Below are positions 53,017 to 60,882 of a DNA stretch of 64,000 nt, in pieces (the stretch's first letter is position 1; every line of letters starts with the position of its first letter). The translations under genes and the position numbers were made by a program. This DNA comes from Paenibacillus sp. JZ16 (GTDB lineage: Bacteria > Bacillota > Bacilli > Paenibacillales > Paenibacillaceae): positions 1,736,001 to 1,800,000 of the forward strand of contig NZ_CP017659.1 in the NCBI RefSeq assembly GCF_015326965.1, in the 5' to 3' direction. The notes beneath the pieces are model-generated. The model ran no database searches. It was not told where the DNA came from and saw only the letters and a list, made by a program, of their open reading frames with translations.

Positions 53017-53345
53017 AAGCGCAGAGCTCCCCGCGCCATTTGGGCAAGCTGCTCATGGTCTTATCGGCATTCTTGACGGCTACCGGCCAGCTGTTCTGGA
53101 AATGGGGACACGCCAACTTGCTGTATATGGGAATCGGCTTTATCTGTTATGGCCTCGGAGCCATACTCATGATCAAATCGTTTTCAATGGAGAAGCTGTC
53201 CGTTGCTTATCCCCTAATGTGCATCAGCTATATTGTGGCTCTGTTTTATGGTGACTTTTTTCTGGATGAACCGTTAACCCTGCAAAAACTGGCAGCCGTC
53301 GCCCTGCTCGGAATCGGGGTGACATTAACGTCCTATGAAAAATGA
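53004..53345 (+). CDS. EamA/SMR-type half transporter 1 (ArnE-like)
   Basis: A 113-residue protein with four predicted membrane helices. The pattern AFLTATGQLFWKWGHANLLYMG and KSFSMEKLSVAYPLMCISYI is of the EamA-type four-helix group, as in the ArnE/ArnF flippase pair for undecaprenyl-phosphate-aminoarabinose. It overlaps HAD and the next gene. Two such genes in a row suggest a heterodimer that flips the lipid-linked sugar. Confidence 0.82.
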   Translation: MEQIKAQSSPRHLGKLLMVLSAFLTATGQLFWKWGHANLLYMGIGFICYGLGAILMIKSFSMEKLSVAYPLMCISYIVALFYGDFFLDEPLTLQKLAAVALLGIGVTLTSYEK

Positions 53346-53655
53346 CGGGTTCCTATACTTGCTCCTGCTTCTGATGACTTTGCTTGGCTCGCTGGGGAGC
53401 GTATTCTTCAAGGGGTATACCGCAAACAAACAAATCAAGCTGCTGCTAGTCGGTTTTCTTAGTTACGGATTGGGAGCCTTGTTAAACATATACCTTCTGG
53501 GTGAGCTTCCCTATACGCTGGTTATGCCTGCCAACGCACTGACGTTCCTGTGGGCCTTGTTGTTTGCCAAATGGGTATTCAAGGAAACCATCGGGATCCG
53601 CAAGATCGCCGGCGTCGCTTTTATTATTTCCGGATTGCTTCTGCTGATCTGGTAA
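53335..53655 (+). CDS. EamA/SMR-type half transporter 2 (ArnF-like)
   Basis: A 106-residue protein with four helices and the same type of motifs as its partner (LLGSLGSVFFKGYTANKQIK near the start, GELPYTLVMPANALTFLWAL in the middle). It overlaps its partner by 11 bases. The paired arrangement is like ArnE-ArnF. Function by inference from the operon. Confidence 0.82.
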   Translation: MKNDGFLYLLLLLMTLLGSLGSVFFKGYTANKQIKLLLVGFLSYGLGALLNIYLLGELPYTLVMPANALTFLWALLFAKWVFKETIGIRKIAGVAFIISGLLLLIW

Positions 53656-53719
53656 GCGAACGCAGCTTAAAGCCCCTTCACGGTACATATATAATGGAAA
53701 GATTGGTGGAGCGTAAAAC

Positions 53720-55012
53720 ATGACTTTTTTCAGTTATTTATTCCGACATAAAAAAGATAATTACACGGCGATCGGCCTAAGTATCTGTCTTGTCCTATGG
53801 TATGTTTTCATGAACCTTCCGTTCGTGACCTACATTAAGGATCATGCAGCCGAGTTGATGCCGCACAGCCCGTTCTATGGTGCGCCTTTCACATTGAATC
53901 TGTTCAACTTCGATCCTTCCATGGAATATGGACCGGAGAATATCTCGATCATCCATCCATTCATTAATTTCCTGACCAGTCCGTTAACGACGATGATCGG
54001 GAGTGCGAACCTCCCTTATCTTCTGATTCAATCGGTATTGAATGCCTTAAGCGCTGCGCTGGTCTACTATATCGTCCGAAGAAGCGGAGCCGGCTGGTTG
54101 TTGTCCTTCGTAACTGCGGCTTTCTTCGGTATCAGCTCGTATACGCTGTTCACGGCGTTCATACCGGATTCCTATGCTTATGCGCAGTTCATGATCATCT
54201 TATCAGCCGCCTACTTACACTATTGCCGGCTTACGAATCGATATGCCGTCATGCCGAATGCTTCCCTGGCCCTGATTAATTTCGGCATCACCTCTACGAA
54301 TGTGGCAACGTTCGCAGGTGCGCTCCTGATCAGTCTGTTCGATCGACGCTGGAAGGATGCCTTTAAACGCTTCATCCTCATTATGCTGGCTTTTCTGGGG
54401 ATGGTGATTATCGTAACCCTGCTTCAACACTTGCTGTTCTCAGGTAAGTCCTGGATCGCCAACGTGTTTTCAAGCGTTCAAAACGGTGCGCTCAGCTATG
54501 TTTCTCCTTTTTCATTCGAGCACCATTCCCGGGTCTTCTACATGCTGTTTGTAAGCCCGATCCTGTCGCCGGAGCTTGCCATGATTGATCCGGGGATCGC
54601 GGCATTCGTGACGAATTTGGCCAAGCCGTATCCGATTCATGTCCATATCGTCGGGATCGGAATGCTTATTCTTGCGATTCTGTCCTTCATGAAAGGCATC
54701 CGCTCCCGCGACACCTGGGCATTTGCCATCTATATCCTGTTCGCGATTCTGCTGCACATCATCGTTGGGTTCGGTTTGGCCACTTATGCTTACGATCTGT
54801 ACTTGTACGCAGGACATTATCTGTTTGCCGTGTTTGTGCTTGCAGCGCTGTTTATTGCCAAAACGAAGAATTTCCGGATTCAACAAGCTCTGACCGGCAT
54901 CATGATTCTGTTCCTGTTGATCACCTTAGTGAACAATATGGTATTACACGGGCAGACGCTAGAATATATTCAGATGACCTATGATACGGTATTCAAGAAT
55001 ATCGAGAAATAA
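53720..55012 (+). CDS. Polytopic membrane protein, possible GT-C-type glycosyltransferase
   Basis: A 430-residue protein with about 10-12 predicted membrane segments and no clear catalytic motif I can name. The first extracytoplasmic loop contains YIKDHAAELMPHSPFYG. Membrane topology and operon position fit a lipid-linked-sugar-using GT-C enzyme that moves the pentose to a surface acceptor, but no family was recognised with certainty. GGTGGAG precedes the ATG. Followed by a terminator. Confidence 0.7.
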   Translation: MTFFSYLFRHKKDNYTAIGLSICLVLWYVFMNLPFVTYIKDHAAELMPHSPFYGAPFTLNLFNFDPSMEYGPENISIIHPFINFLTSPLTTMIGSANLPYLLIQSVLNALSAALVYYIVRRSGAGWLLSFVTAAFFGISSYTLFTAFIPDSYAYAQFMIILSAAYLHYCRLTNRYAVMPNASLALINFGITSTNVATFAGALLISLFDRRWKDAFKRFILIMLAFLGMVIIVTLLQHLLFSGKSWIANVFSSVQNGALSYVSPFSFEHHSRVFYMLFVSPILSPELAMIDPGIAAFVTNLAKPYPIHVHIVGIGMLILAILSFMKGIRSRDTWAFAIYILFAILLHIIVGFGLATYAYDLYLYAGHYLFAVFVLAALFIAKTKNFRIQQALTGIMILFLLITLVNNMVLHGQTLEYIQMTYDTVFKNIEK

Positions 55013-55028
55013 GCCTTTACCCTAAAAT

Positions 55029-55086
55029 AAAGACCCGTTCCCTGAAGCATGGCCCAACACCATGCCTCAGAAGGACGGGTCTTTCG
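55029..55086. terminator. Bidirectional terminator with an inner hairpin
   Basis: AAAGACCCGT and ACGGGTCTTT form the outer stem, with GCATGG/CCATGC inside. It closes the plus-strand pentose operon and the minus-strand ABC gene, which ends 3 bases away. Confidence 0.8.
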
Positions 55087-55088
55087 TA

Positions 55089-56834
55089 TTAACTCTCTAG
55101 ATGCTGCACGTTATATAGTCTGGCATAACTTCCATCCAGGTTCATCAGCTCGCCGTGCGTTCCCTGCTCTGTAATTCTGCCATTCTCCAGCACAACGATT
55201 TGATCGGCGTGCGTAATCGTTGACAGGCGATGGGCCACGATCAATGTGGTGCGGTTGTTGGACAGGGATTGCAGCGCCTGCTGTATCAGATGCTCGGACT
55301 CCAAGTCCAGCGCCGACGTCGCTTCATCCAGCACCAGAATGTCCGGATCCTTGAGGAAGACACGAGCGATCGCTAATCTCTGCTTCTGTCCGCCAGAGAG
55401 CTTGACGCCGCGTTCACCCACTTCCGTCTCATAGCCTTGCGGCAGCTGGGTAATGAAATCATGCGCATTGGCAGCTTTGGCAGCGGCGACGATTCTCTCT
55501 TCATCCGCCTCCGGATTGCCGAACAGAATATTCTCACGGACAGTGCCGCTGAATAGGAAGTTGTCCTGCAGGACCATGCCCACCGATCCGCGCAGGCTGT
55601 CCAGCGTCAGATCCCTGACGTCGTGACCGTTAATCTTCACCGCGCCCTGCTGTACATCGTAGAATCTCGGAATCAGTCCGATCAGAGACGATTTACCGCC
55701 GCCGCTCATGCCGACAAACGCAACCGTCTGCCCCTGCCGAATGGTTAAGTTTATATCTTGAAGCACCCAACCGGCAGCGTCGTTGTATTTGAAGGAGACA
55801 CGGTCGAATTCGATCTGTCCCGCTGTTTTAAGCGTTTTGGCATCCGGACGGTCCACAATGTCATACGGCTCGTCCATGAGCTCCTTGACCCGCTCCAGCG
55901 ACGCTGAAGCCTGCGTTAGCACCGTTGACGAATTGATCAGACGGCGAAGGGGCGCATACAGCCTGTCGAGGTAACCAAAGAAGGCAACAAACGTACCTAA
56001 TGTCAGATCTCCCTGGATCACCCGGTATCCCCCATAACCGATAACCAGAATAGGCGCAATATCGGTGAGCGTGTTGATAATGGAAAAGGTGAGCGCATTC
56101 CAGCGGGTCTGGGCCATCGCTTTTTTCAGGAAATTGCCGTTGATCCCTTCGAATTTCTTCTGGTCGTAACGCTCCAGGGTAAAACTGCGGATAACCGAGA
56201 TCCCCTGAATCCGTTCATGCAGATACGCTTGGATGCCGGCGAGAGCCTGCGACCGGTCCTTAGTCAGACGTTTAAGCCGCTTATACAACAAATTCACCGC
56301 TAGTCCATATAGAGGAAGAATCGAGATGGCAACCAGCGTCAATACGGGATTCATGAAGAACATGACAATTAACACGAACAGCAGTGTAAACATATCCAGC
56401 CAGATGTTCATCATACCGACTTCCACCAGGTTCTTGGATTGTTCCACATCATTGATAAAACGTGATATCGCCTCGCCTACCTTGGTATTCTGATAGTAAC
56501 GGAGGGATAACCGCTGCAGATGGGCATATAACCGGTTACGCATATCGAATAAAATACGGCTGGTAATGAATTGGGCAAAATACTGCCGCAAGTATTCCAC
56601 CGGACCACGCACCACGACAAACAGCACCAGTGTCCCGGCAAGAATCCACATCAGATCCTGAATTTTCTGTTCGATCGTCATCTGCTGGTTGATCAGCAAA
56701 TCATCCACGACATATTTCATGATCATGGGCAGTAATAACGGAATTGCAAATTTGATCATGCCAATAATAAGGGTCAGAATGATCCACTTCATGTATGGCT
56801 TAACAAACGGATAATAGATTTTCCATGATTTCAA
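55089..56834 (-). CDS. ABC exporter, fused permease and ATPase (YgaD-like)
   Basis: A 581-residue type-IV ABC half-transporter: six membrane helices in residues 1-320, then an ATPase with Walker A GMSGGGKSS, signature LSGGQKQRLAIARVFL and Walker B ILVLDEATSALDLES, so all catalytic residues are present. It should act as a homodimer. It resembles YgaD/YknU-type lipid or drug exporters, substrate unknown. The start is a TTG at 56834, 12 bases after AAAGGGG. No partner gene is adjacent. Confidence 0.9.
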   Translation of the reverse strand: MKSWKIYYPFVKPYMKWIILTLIIGMIKFAIPLLLPMIMKYVVDDLLINQQMTIEQKIQDLMWILAGTLVLFVVVRGPVEYLRQYFAQFITSRILFDMRNRLYAHLQRLSLRYYQNTKVGEAISRFINDVEQSKNLVEVGMMNIWLDMFTLLFVLIVMFFMNPVLTLVAISILPLYGLAVNLLYKRLKRLTKDRSQALAGIQAYLHERIQGISVIRSFTLERYDQKKFEGINGNFLKKAMAQTRWNALTFSIINTLTDIAPILVIGYGGYRVIQGDLTLGTFVAFFGYLDRLYAPLRRLINSSTVLTQASASLERVKELMDEPYDIVDRPDAKTLKTAGQIEFDRVSFKYNDAAGWVLQDINLTIRQGQTVAFVGMSGGGKSSLIGLIPRFYDVQQGAVKINGHDVRDLTLDSLRGSVGMVLQDNFLFSGTVRENILFGNPEADEERIVAAAKAANAHDFITQLPQGYETEVGERGVKLSGGQKQRLAIARVFLKDPDILVLDEATSALDLESEHLIQQALQSLSNNRTTLIVAHRLSTITHADQIVVLENGRITEQGTHGELMNLDGSYARLYNVQHLES

Positions 56835-57007
56835 TGGTGATCAAAGCCCCTTTCTTTAGATTATAGAATTTACGAGTTTTCTGCGAAGCTGAATCCATTC
56901 AATAATCGCAAGAAAAGCACCTTTAACCCGCGGTCTGTCTTCTGCGAAAGTAAGTCGATGGACGTTATTGTTAAGTAGGATCCACGCGCTTGTTAGGCGA
57001 AGAGCAG

Positions 57008-57037
57008 TTGACATTTATGAACTTCAATGCTTTATTA
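57008..57037 (+). promoter_or_regulatory. Promoter candidate of the 170-residue gene
   Basis: A perfect TTGACA, an 18-base spacer and TTATTA, 47 bases before the ATG at 57084. Confidence 0.45.
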
Positions 57038-57083
57038 GTTCTAAACTTATGAATTGTATCATGTCTTGCAGGAGGATTTAGTC

Positions 57084-57596
57084 ATGACCAGAATTTTCGT
57101 GACGGAGGCCGTCATGCTGGCTATTTACGGTCAGCTGTTAGTACCACCGAAACCCGTCGAGTATATCATTCCGTACACAACCATTTTGGAATTATATGAG
57201 CTTCATACCACCGAAGAGCATCTCATGAATAGCAGTGCTGATGACCAGCACGTCAAGATAAAGATCGGCGAATTGATTTCCTATTTTGAAGAGCCGCTGA
57301 ACAAAAAGAAAATTGAGCGTGCCCTGCAGGTTCCCTGGTCCAAGAGCCCTACCATTCCCGTTAGTGAAACTACTCGGGTCTCGGTCATGAACACCATGGA
57401 CACCGCACCTTATGGGGAATCCTTTGATCCTGTTGAAACTGAGCTGCTGCTGGCATCCCAAAGAACCGAGGCTCCCATACTGACTGATCAATACGAATTG
57501 ATTCAGCGTATCGTCGAAAGCGCTCTTCCCGTTCAGGTATATGATATCGACGATTTTGACTTTGCATTGGAGGTCCCGCTGTCCGGGCAGCCCTAA
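57084..57596 (+). CDS. Conserved-type protein of unknown function, 170 residues
   Basis: An acidic soluble protein. The N-terminus MTRIFVTEAVMLAIYGQLL is followed by PPKPVEYIIPYTTILELYEL, then charged helical segments with EEPLNKKKIERALQVPW and a C-terminal acidic segment YDIDDFDFALEVPL. I know sequences of this type in Paenibacillus that are sometimes labelled ADP-heptose synthase, but at 170 residues without nucleotidyl-transferase motifs that label is not supported. SD GCAGGAGG before the ATG. A hairpin follows. Confidence 0.75.
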   Translation: MTRIFVTEAVMLAIYGQLLVPPKPVEYIIPYTTILELYELHTTEEHLMNSSADDQHVKIKIGELISYFEEPLNKKKIERALQVPWSKSPTIPVSETTRVSVMNTMDTAPYGESFDPVETELLLASQRTEAPILTDQYELIQRIVESALPVQVYDIDDFDFALEVPLSGQP

Positions 57597-57627
57597 TGAT
57601 CATATGTGCACACCTTCGCATGGCAAA

Positions 57628-57668
57628 AGGAGTCCCTTCCCCCCGGTTTGAATGGGGCAGGGACTCCT
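57628..57668 (+). terminator. Hairpin after the 170-residue gene
   Basis: AGGAGTCCCT and AGGGACTCCT pair, with an inner CCCC/GGGG stem. No T-run follows directly. Confidence 0.6.
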
Positions 57669-57683
57669 CATGTTGACCGAAAA

Positions 57684-57705
57684 AAATTCCCCATGCGGGG
57701 AATTT
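57684..57705 (-). terminator. Terminator of the Nudix gene
   Basis: AAATTCCCC and GGGGAATTT pair around ATGC. On the minus strand a T-run follows. Confidence 0.75.
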
Positions 57706-57738
57706 AAAGCGTATAAAACTGCCACCACTAACTAAGCC

Positions 57739-58188
57739 TCAGCTGTTCTTTTTAATCTTGTCCAGCAAGCGGACCGTGATCGCATCCATTGCGGGCAATG
57801 CTTGAAAATCAAAATATTTAAGAGATACTTCCGTATTAGGGGACAAATGAATGGCACTGTGCAGACCGGTTGCCTCATACACACCTATCACATAATACAC
57901 TTCATCTCCACCAATTTGCTTCTTCATATACTCCGGACCAGATACAAGATCCAAGAGTCGCATATCATCCGCTGTCAGGCCGCTCTCCTCCCACAGCTCT
58001 CTGGACGCTGTGTCTTCAAGAGCTTCGCCGGGCTTCAGGGTTCCGATTGGAAGTCCCCACTCGTCCTTGTTCTGCCGTTTCAGGAGCAGAATCTCTCCAT
58101 TATCGTTCAGCACAAGCACCGCCGCTTTCACACGAACCACCGAACGTTTGCCGATGTATTGGCGAATATCACGGTGATATACGCTCAT
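57739..58188 (-). CDS. Nudix hydrolase
   Basis: A 149-residue Nudix enzyme. The Nudix box is complete: GTLKPGEALEDTASRELWEESGL (quoted here in the pattern Gx5Ex7RELxEExGL). Family members hydrolyse nucleoside diphosphates linked to another moiety; the substrate is not clear. Follows the HesB-like gene by 46 bases and is probably co-transcribed. AAAGGAGG precedes the ATG. Confidence 0.92.
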   Translation of the reverse strand: MSVYHRDIRQYIGKRSVVRVKAAVLVLNDNGEILLLKRQNKDEWGLPIGTLKPGEALEDTASRELWEESGLTADDMRLLDLVSGPEYMKKQIGGDEVYYVIGVYEATGLHSAIHLSPNTEVSLKYFDFQALPAMDAITVRLLDKIKKNS

Positions 58189-58234
58189 CTTGGGAACCTC
58201 CTTTCCCTAGATGGCGCTGCAGTCTCTCATCAGG

Positions 58235-58540
58235 TTAATTCACTGCGCCCTCTTCTTCATAAATATACGAAATGTCATCCAAGGATTCCTCATATTTCAC
58301 GCGTAGCGTATATCCCTTCAAATACCACAGATCCTGTTCTTCCATAAAGAATGTTACCTCTTCGGAACGCTCCGTGAGTCCCGCTTCTCTTGGTTCTTCT
58401 ACCGAAATACCGAGCGAAAAGCCGGGATGGAGGCCTCCGCCTGAGCTATATCGTGGAAAGAAGCGAACGAACGTGCCTGCCTGAAGGTCTAGTTCCTTCT
58501 TGTACCATCGTGCCGCCTGATCGCTGACTTGAATTTGCAT
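58235..58540 (-). CDS. HesB/YneR-family protein
   Basis: A 101-residue protein with the A-type carrier fold of HesB/IscA (start MQIQVSDQAARWYKKELDL, then RFFPRYSSGGGLHPGFSLGI) but without the Cys residues that bind Fe-S in IscA, as in YneR. Function unknown. The ATG at 58540 has AAGGAGGG 11 bases upstream; longer in-frame extensions lack such support. Confidence 0.85.
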   Translation of the reverse strand: MQIQVSDQAARWYKKELDLQAGTFVRFFPRYSSGGGLHPGFSLGISVEEPREAGLTERSEEVTFFMEEQDLWYLKGYTLRVKYEESLDDISYIYEEEGAVN

Positions 58541-58751
58541 GTGTCGTACACCCTCCTTAGACGTCATAATATGTTGACCCCTATCTATTAGCAGACCGGA
58601 GATCTTAGGGACGGTATCCATATTTAGTTGCAATATTATCATAACGCATACGTACGTTAGGATACAAATCATTTTGATAATAAAATAGTGACATAAGGTT
58701 CTAACCTACCTTCACTATCGAATATCTTGCGAGTGATCCTGAAAAATAAGT

Positions 58752-58781
58752 TTGACACATTCCAGTTCATGGTGATAAAAT
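58752..58781 (+). promoter_or_regulatory. Sigma-A promoter of the bmrBCD-like operon
   Basis: A perfect TTGACA, an 18-base spacer and TAAAAT, ending 58 bases before the leader ORF. The rest of the gap from 58541 to here is AT-rich and without a gene. Confidence 0.75.
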
Positions 58782-58839
58782 TCAGTCCATACGAGATCGA
58801 TTTGAATAAAATGTAAATTACGAAGAAAGGGTGAGTGAC

Positions 58840-58965
58840 ATGTTGAAACTGTTTGCAATGGATCAAGATCATCTTGATCATCATTTCCTACAATTAAATA
58901 TGGATCGACTCCCCAATGGTGCTGTCTCATCATCATCAAGCCTCGTTCATTCGTTGCCAGAATGA
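58840..58965 (+). CDS. bmrB: BmrB-like leader peptide, 41 residues
   Basis: A short ORF with GAAAGGGTGAG 7 bases before its ATG. The product begins MLKLFAMDQDHLDHHFLQ and is rich in His, Asp and Leu, then reads NMDRLPNGAVSSSSS. It lies between the operon promoter and an intrinsic terminator, followed by bmrC- and bmrD-like genes. In B. subtilis bmrB encodes a leader peptide whose translation (slowed by ribosome-targeting antibiotics) prevents the terminator from forming. The gene arrangement here is the same, so a ribosome-mediated attenuator is likely. Residue-level similarity to BmrB is recalled only in part. Confidence 0.72.
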   Translation: MLKLFAMDQDHLDHHFLQLNMDRLPNGAVSSSSSLVHSLPE

Positions 58966-58988
58966 TCTGAACGAAGCTGCTAACCGTT

Positions 58989-59012
58989 GCACGGAAGTCA
59001 GGATCACCGTGC
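58989..59012 (+). promoter_or_regulatory. Hairpin between leader ORF and attenuator
   Basis: GCACGG and CCGTGC pair around a 12-base loop, 23 bases after the leader stop. It may take part in the alternative RNA structures. Confidence 0.45.
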
Positions 59013-59035
59013 GTATGATAAGTTCAAAATTAATG

Positions 59036-59072
59036 AAGCATATCGTCCGTCGTCGGATGATGTGCTTTTTTT
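59036..59072 (+). terminator. Attenuator (intrinsic terminator) in the bmrCD leader
   Basis: AAGCATATCGTCCG and CGGATGATGTGCTT pair fully (two G-U pairs) around TCGT, followed by TTTTTTT. It lies between the leader ORF and the bmrC start, where only a regulated terminator makes sense. Confidence 0.85.
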
Positions 59073-59124
59073 GGTTTTTGTGGATGATATGATGTCAGAA
59101 CGACCTACGAGAGGAAGGGATAAT

Positions 59125-60882
59125 GTGTTTGCCGTACTTAAAAATTTAGGATGGTTTTTCAAGCAAGAAAAAAAGCGTTACTTGATCGGCCTTGCGCTTC
59201 TCATCTTTTGCGGACTGGTTGAGCTACTGCCGCCGCTTCTGCTCGGAAACGCCATTGACGATATCGTCAGCAGTTCCATAACGTGGGCTTCCCTCGTTCA
59301 ATATCTGCTCATGATTCTCGGCATCGTTGCTGTCGTATACTGCGCCACTTACATATGGATGCACCGTTTGTTCGGAGGAGCGAACCTCGTGGAACGCCTG
59401 CTCCGTACCCGGTACATGAACCATTTGCTGCGGATGCTTCCGCCGTTTTTCGAACGCAACCGTACCGGAGACCTCATGGCAAAAGCCACGAATGATCTTC
59501 GCTCCGTGGCAGCAACTGCCGGCTTCGGAATGCTCGTCATGACCGACTCCACCATATACTTGATTGTCGTCCTCTTCGCCATGGGCTTCATTGTCAGCTG
59601 GCAGCTGACGCTGGCCGCTATACTGCCCATGCCGATCATTGCCATTGGCATGGTCATCTACGGAAGAGCCATTCATAAGCGCTACACACTGGCGCAGGAT
59701 GCCTTCGGTGACATGAACGATCAGGTTCTGGAGTCGGTAGCCGGTGTGCGCGTCGTCCGAGCATATGTACAAGAACGCGCCGATCAGCAGCGATTCCAGG
59801 ACATTACGGATGATGTATATCGTAAAAATCTGGCGGTAGCCAAAGTAGACGCCTTATTCGAACCGACCATCAATTTCTCCATTGGTCTCAGTTACGTCAT
59901 CGGTTTAGCCTACGGCGTGTACCTCGTGTTCCAGAATCAAATCACACTCGGAGATCTCGTATCGTTCAACATGTACCTCGGGATGATGATTTGGCCGATG
60001 TTCGCCATCGGGGAATTGATCAACATTATGCAGCGCGGAAACGCTTCACTGGATCGGGTCAACGAAACCTTAAAGACCCCGCCGGATGTTACCGACGCCG
60101 CGAGCCCTGTAGACGTGAAGGTTCCGGATACAATTCAATTCAAGGATGTCACTTTCCGTTACCCGACCTCTACGATAGATAATTTGAAAAATATTAACTT
60201 CACACTGGAAAAAGGCCAGACGCTCGGCGTCGTAGGACGCACGGGCAGCGGCAAATCAACGCTGCTAAAGCAGCTTCTCCATGAGTACCCTACTGGAACC
60301 GGCGAAATCCTCATTTCCGACATCCCCATGGAGATGCTGGCGACCGATCAGCTCCACAGCTGGATCGGATACGTTCCCCAGGAGCAGATTTTGTTCTCCA
60401 AGACGGTGCGCCAGAACATCCAATTCGGCAAAAAGGATGCCAGCGACGAACTCATTATGGATGCCATTACAACTGCCGCTTTTGACCGCGATCTGGTTAC
60501 CCTGTCCGATGGCCTTGATACCATTGTCGGCGAAAAAGGGGTGGCGTTATCCGGCGGACAAAAACAAAGGGTCTCACTGGCCCGAGCTTTTATCAGCGAC
60601 CCTGACATCTTAATTTTGGACGATTCCTTGTCCGCTGTGGATGCCCGGACGGAAGCCAGAATCATCGATAATATCCGGAGCAAACGCGCCGGCAAAACGA
60701 CGCTGATCTCCACGCACCGACTCTCGGCCGTTCAGCATGCCGATATCATCGTGGTGCTGGAGGACGGTCGAATCACGGAGCAGGGAACCCACGATGAACT
60801 GCTGGAGCTCGGCGGCTGGTACCGTGAGCAATTCGAACGCCAGCAGGTAGAAAACAATCTGACCTCCGAGGAGGTGTCTTAA
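59125..60882 (+). CDS. bmrC: Heterodimeric ABC exporter subunit BmrC (YheI)
   Basis: A 585-residue ABC half-transporter; BmrC has the same length. Six membrane helices (about 1-310), then an ATPase: Walker A GRTGSGKST (about 371-379), signature LSGGQKQRVSLARAF and Walker B ILILDDSLSAVD, where the catalytic Glu is replaced by Asp, the degenerate site expected of BmrC. The segment WPMFAIGELINIMQRGNASL matches BmrC from memory. The start is a GTG at 59125 with GAGAGGAAGGG just before it; upstream in-frame ATGs lie beyond the attenuator and are not used. Confidence 0.92.
   Translation: MFAVLKNLGWFFKQEKKRYLIGLALLIFCGLVELLPPLLLGNAIDDIVSSSITWASLVQYLLMILGIVAVVYCATYIWMHRLFGGANLVERLLRTRYMNHLLRMLPPFFERNRTGDLMAKATNDLRSVAATAGFGMLVMTDSTIYLIVVLFAMGFIVSWQLTLAAILPMPIIAIGMVIYGRAIHKRYTLAQDAFGDMNDQVLESVAGVRVVRAYVQERADQQRFQDITDDVYRKNLAVAKVDALFEPTINFSIGLSYVIGLAYGVYLVFQNQITLGDLVSFNMYLGMMIWPMFAIGELINIMQRGNASLDRVNETLKTPPDVTDAASPVDVKVPDTIQFKDVTFRYPTSTIDNLKNINFTLEKGQTLGVVGRTGSGKSTLLKQLLHEYPTGTGEILISDIPMEMLATDQLHSWIGYVPQEQILFSKTVRQNIQFGKKDASDELIMDAITTAAFDRDLVTLSDGLDTIVGEKGVALSGGQKQRVSLARAFISDPDILILDDSLSAVDARTEARIIDNIRSKRAGKTTLISTHRLSAVQHADIIVVLEDGRITEQGTHDELLELGGWYREQFERQQVENNLTSEEVS

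Noticed and set aside
57084..57596. Label ADP-heptose synthase for the 170-residue protein.
   Set aside because: No nucleotidyltransferase or kinase motif is present and the length is far too short.
58987..59124. N-terminal extension of BmrC from an upstream in-frame ATG.
   Set aside because: It would run through the attenuator hairpin and T-run, has no ribosome-binding site, and the GTG at 59125 gives the known family length and start.
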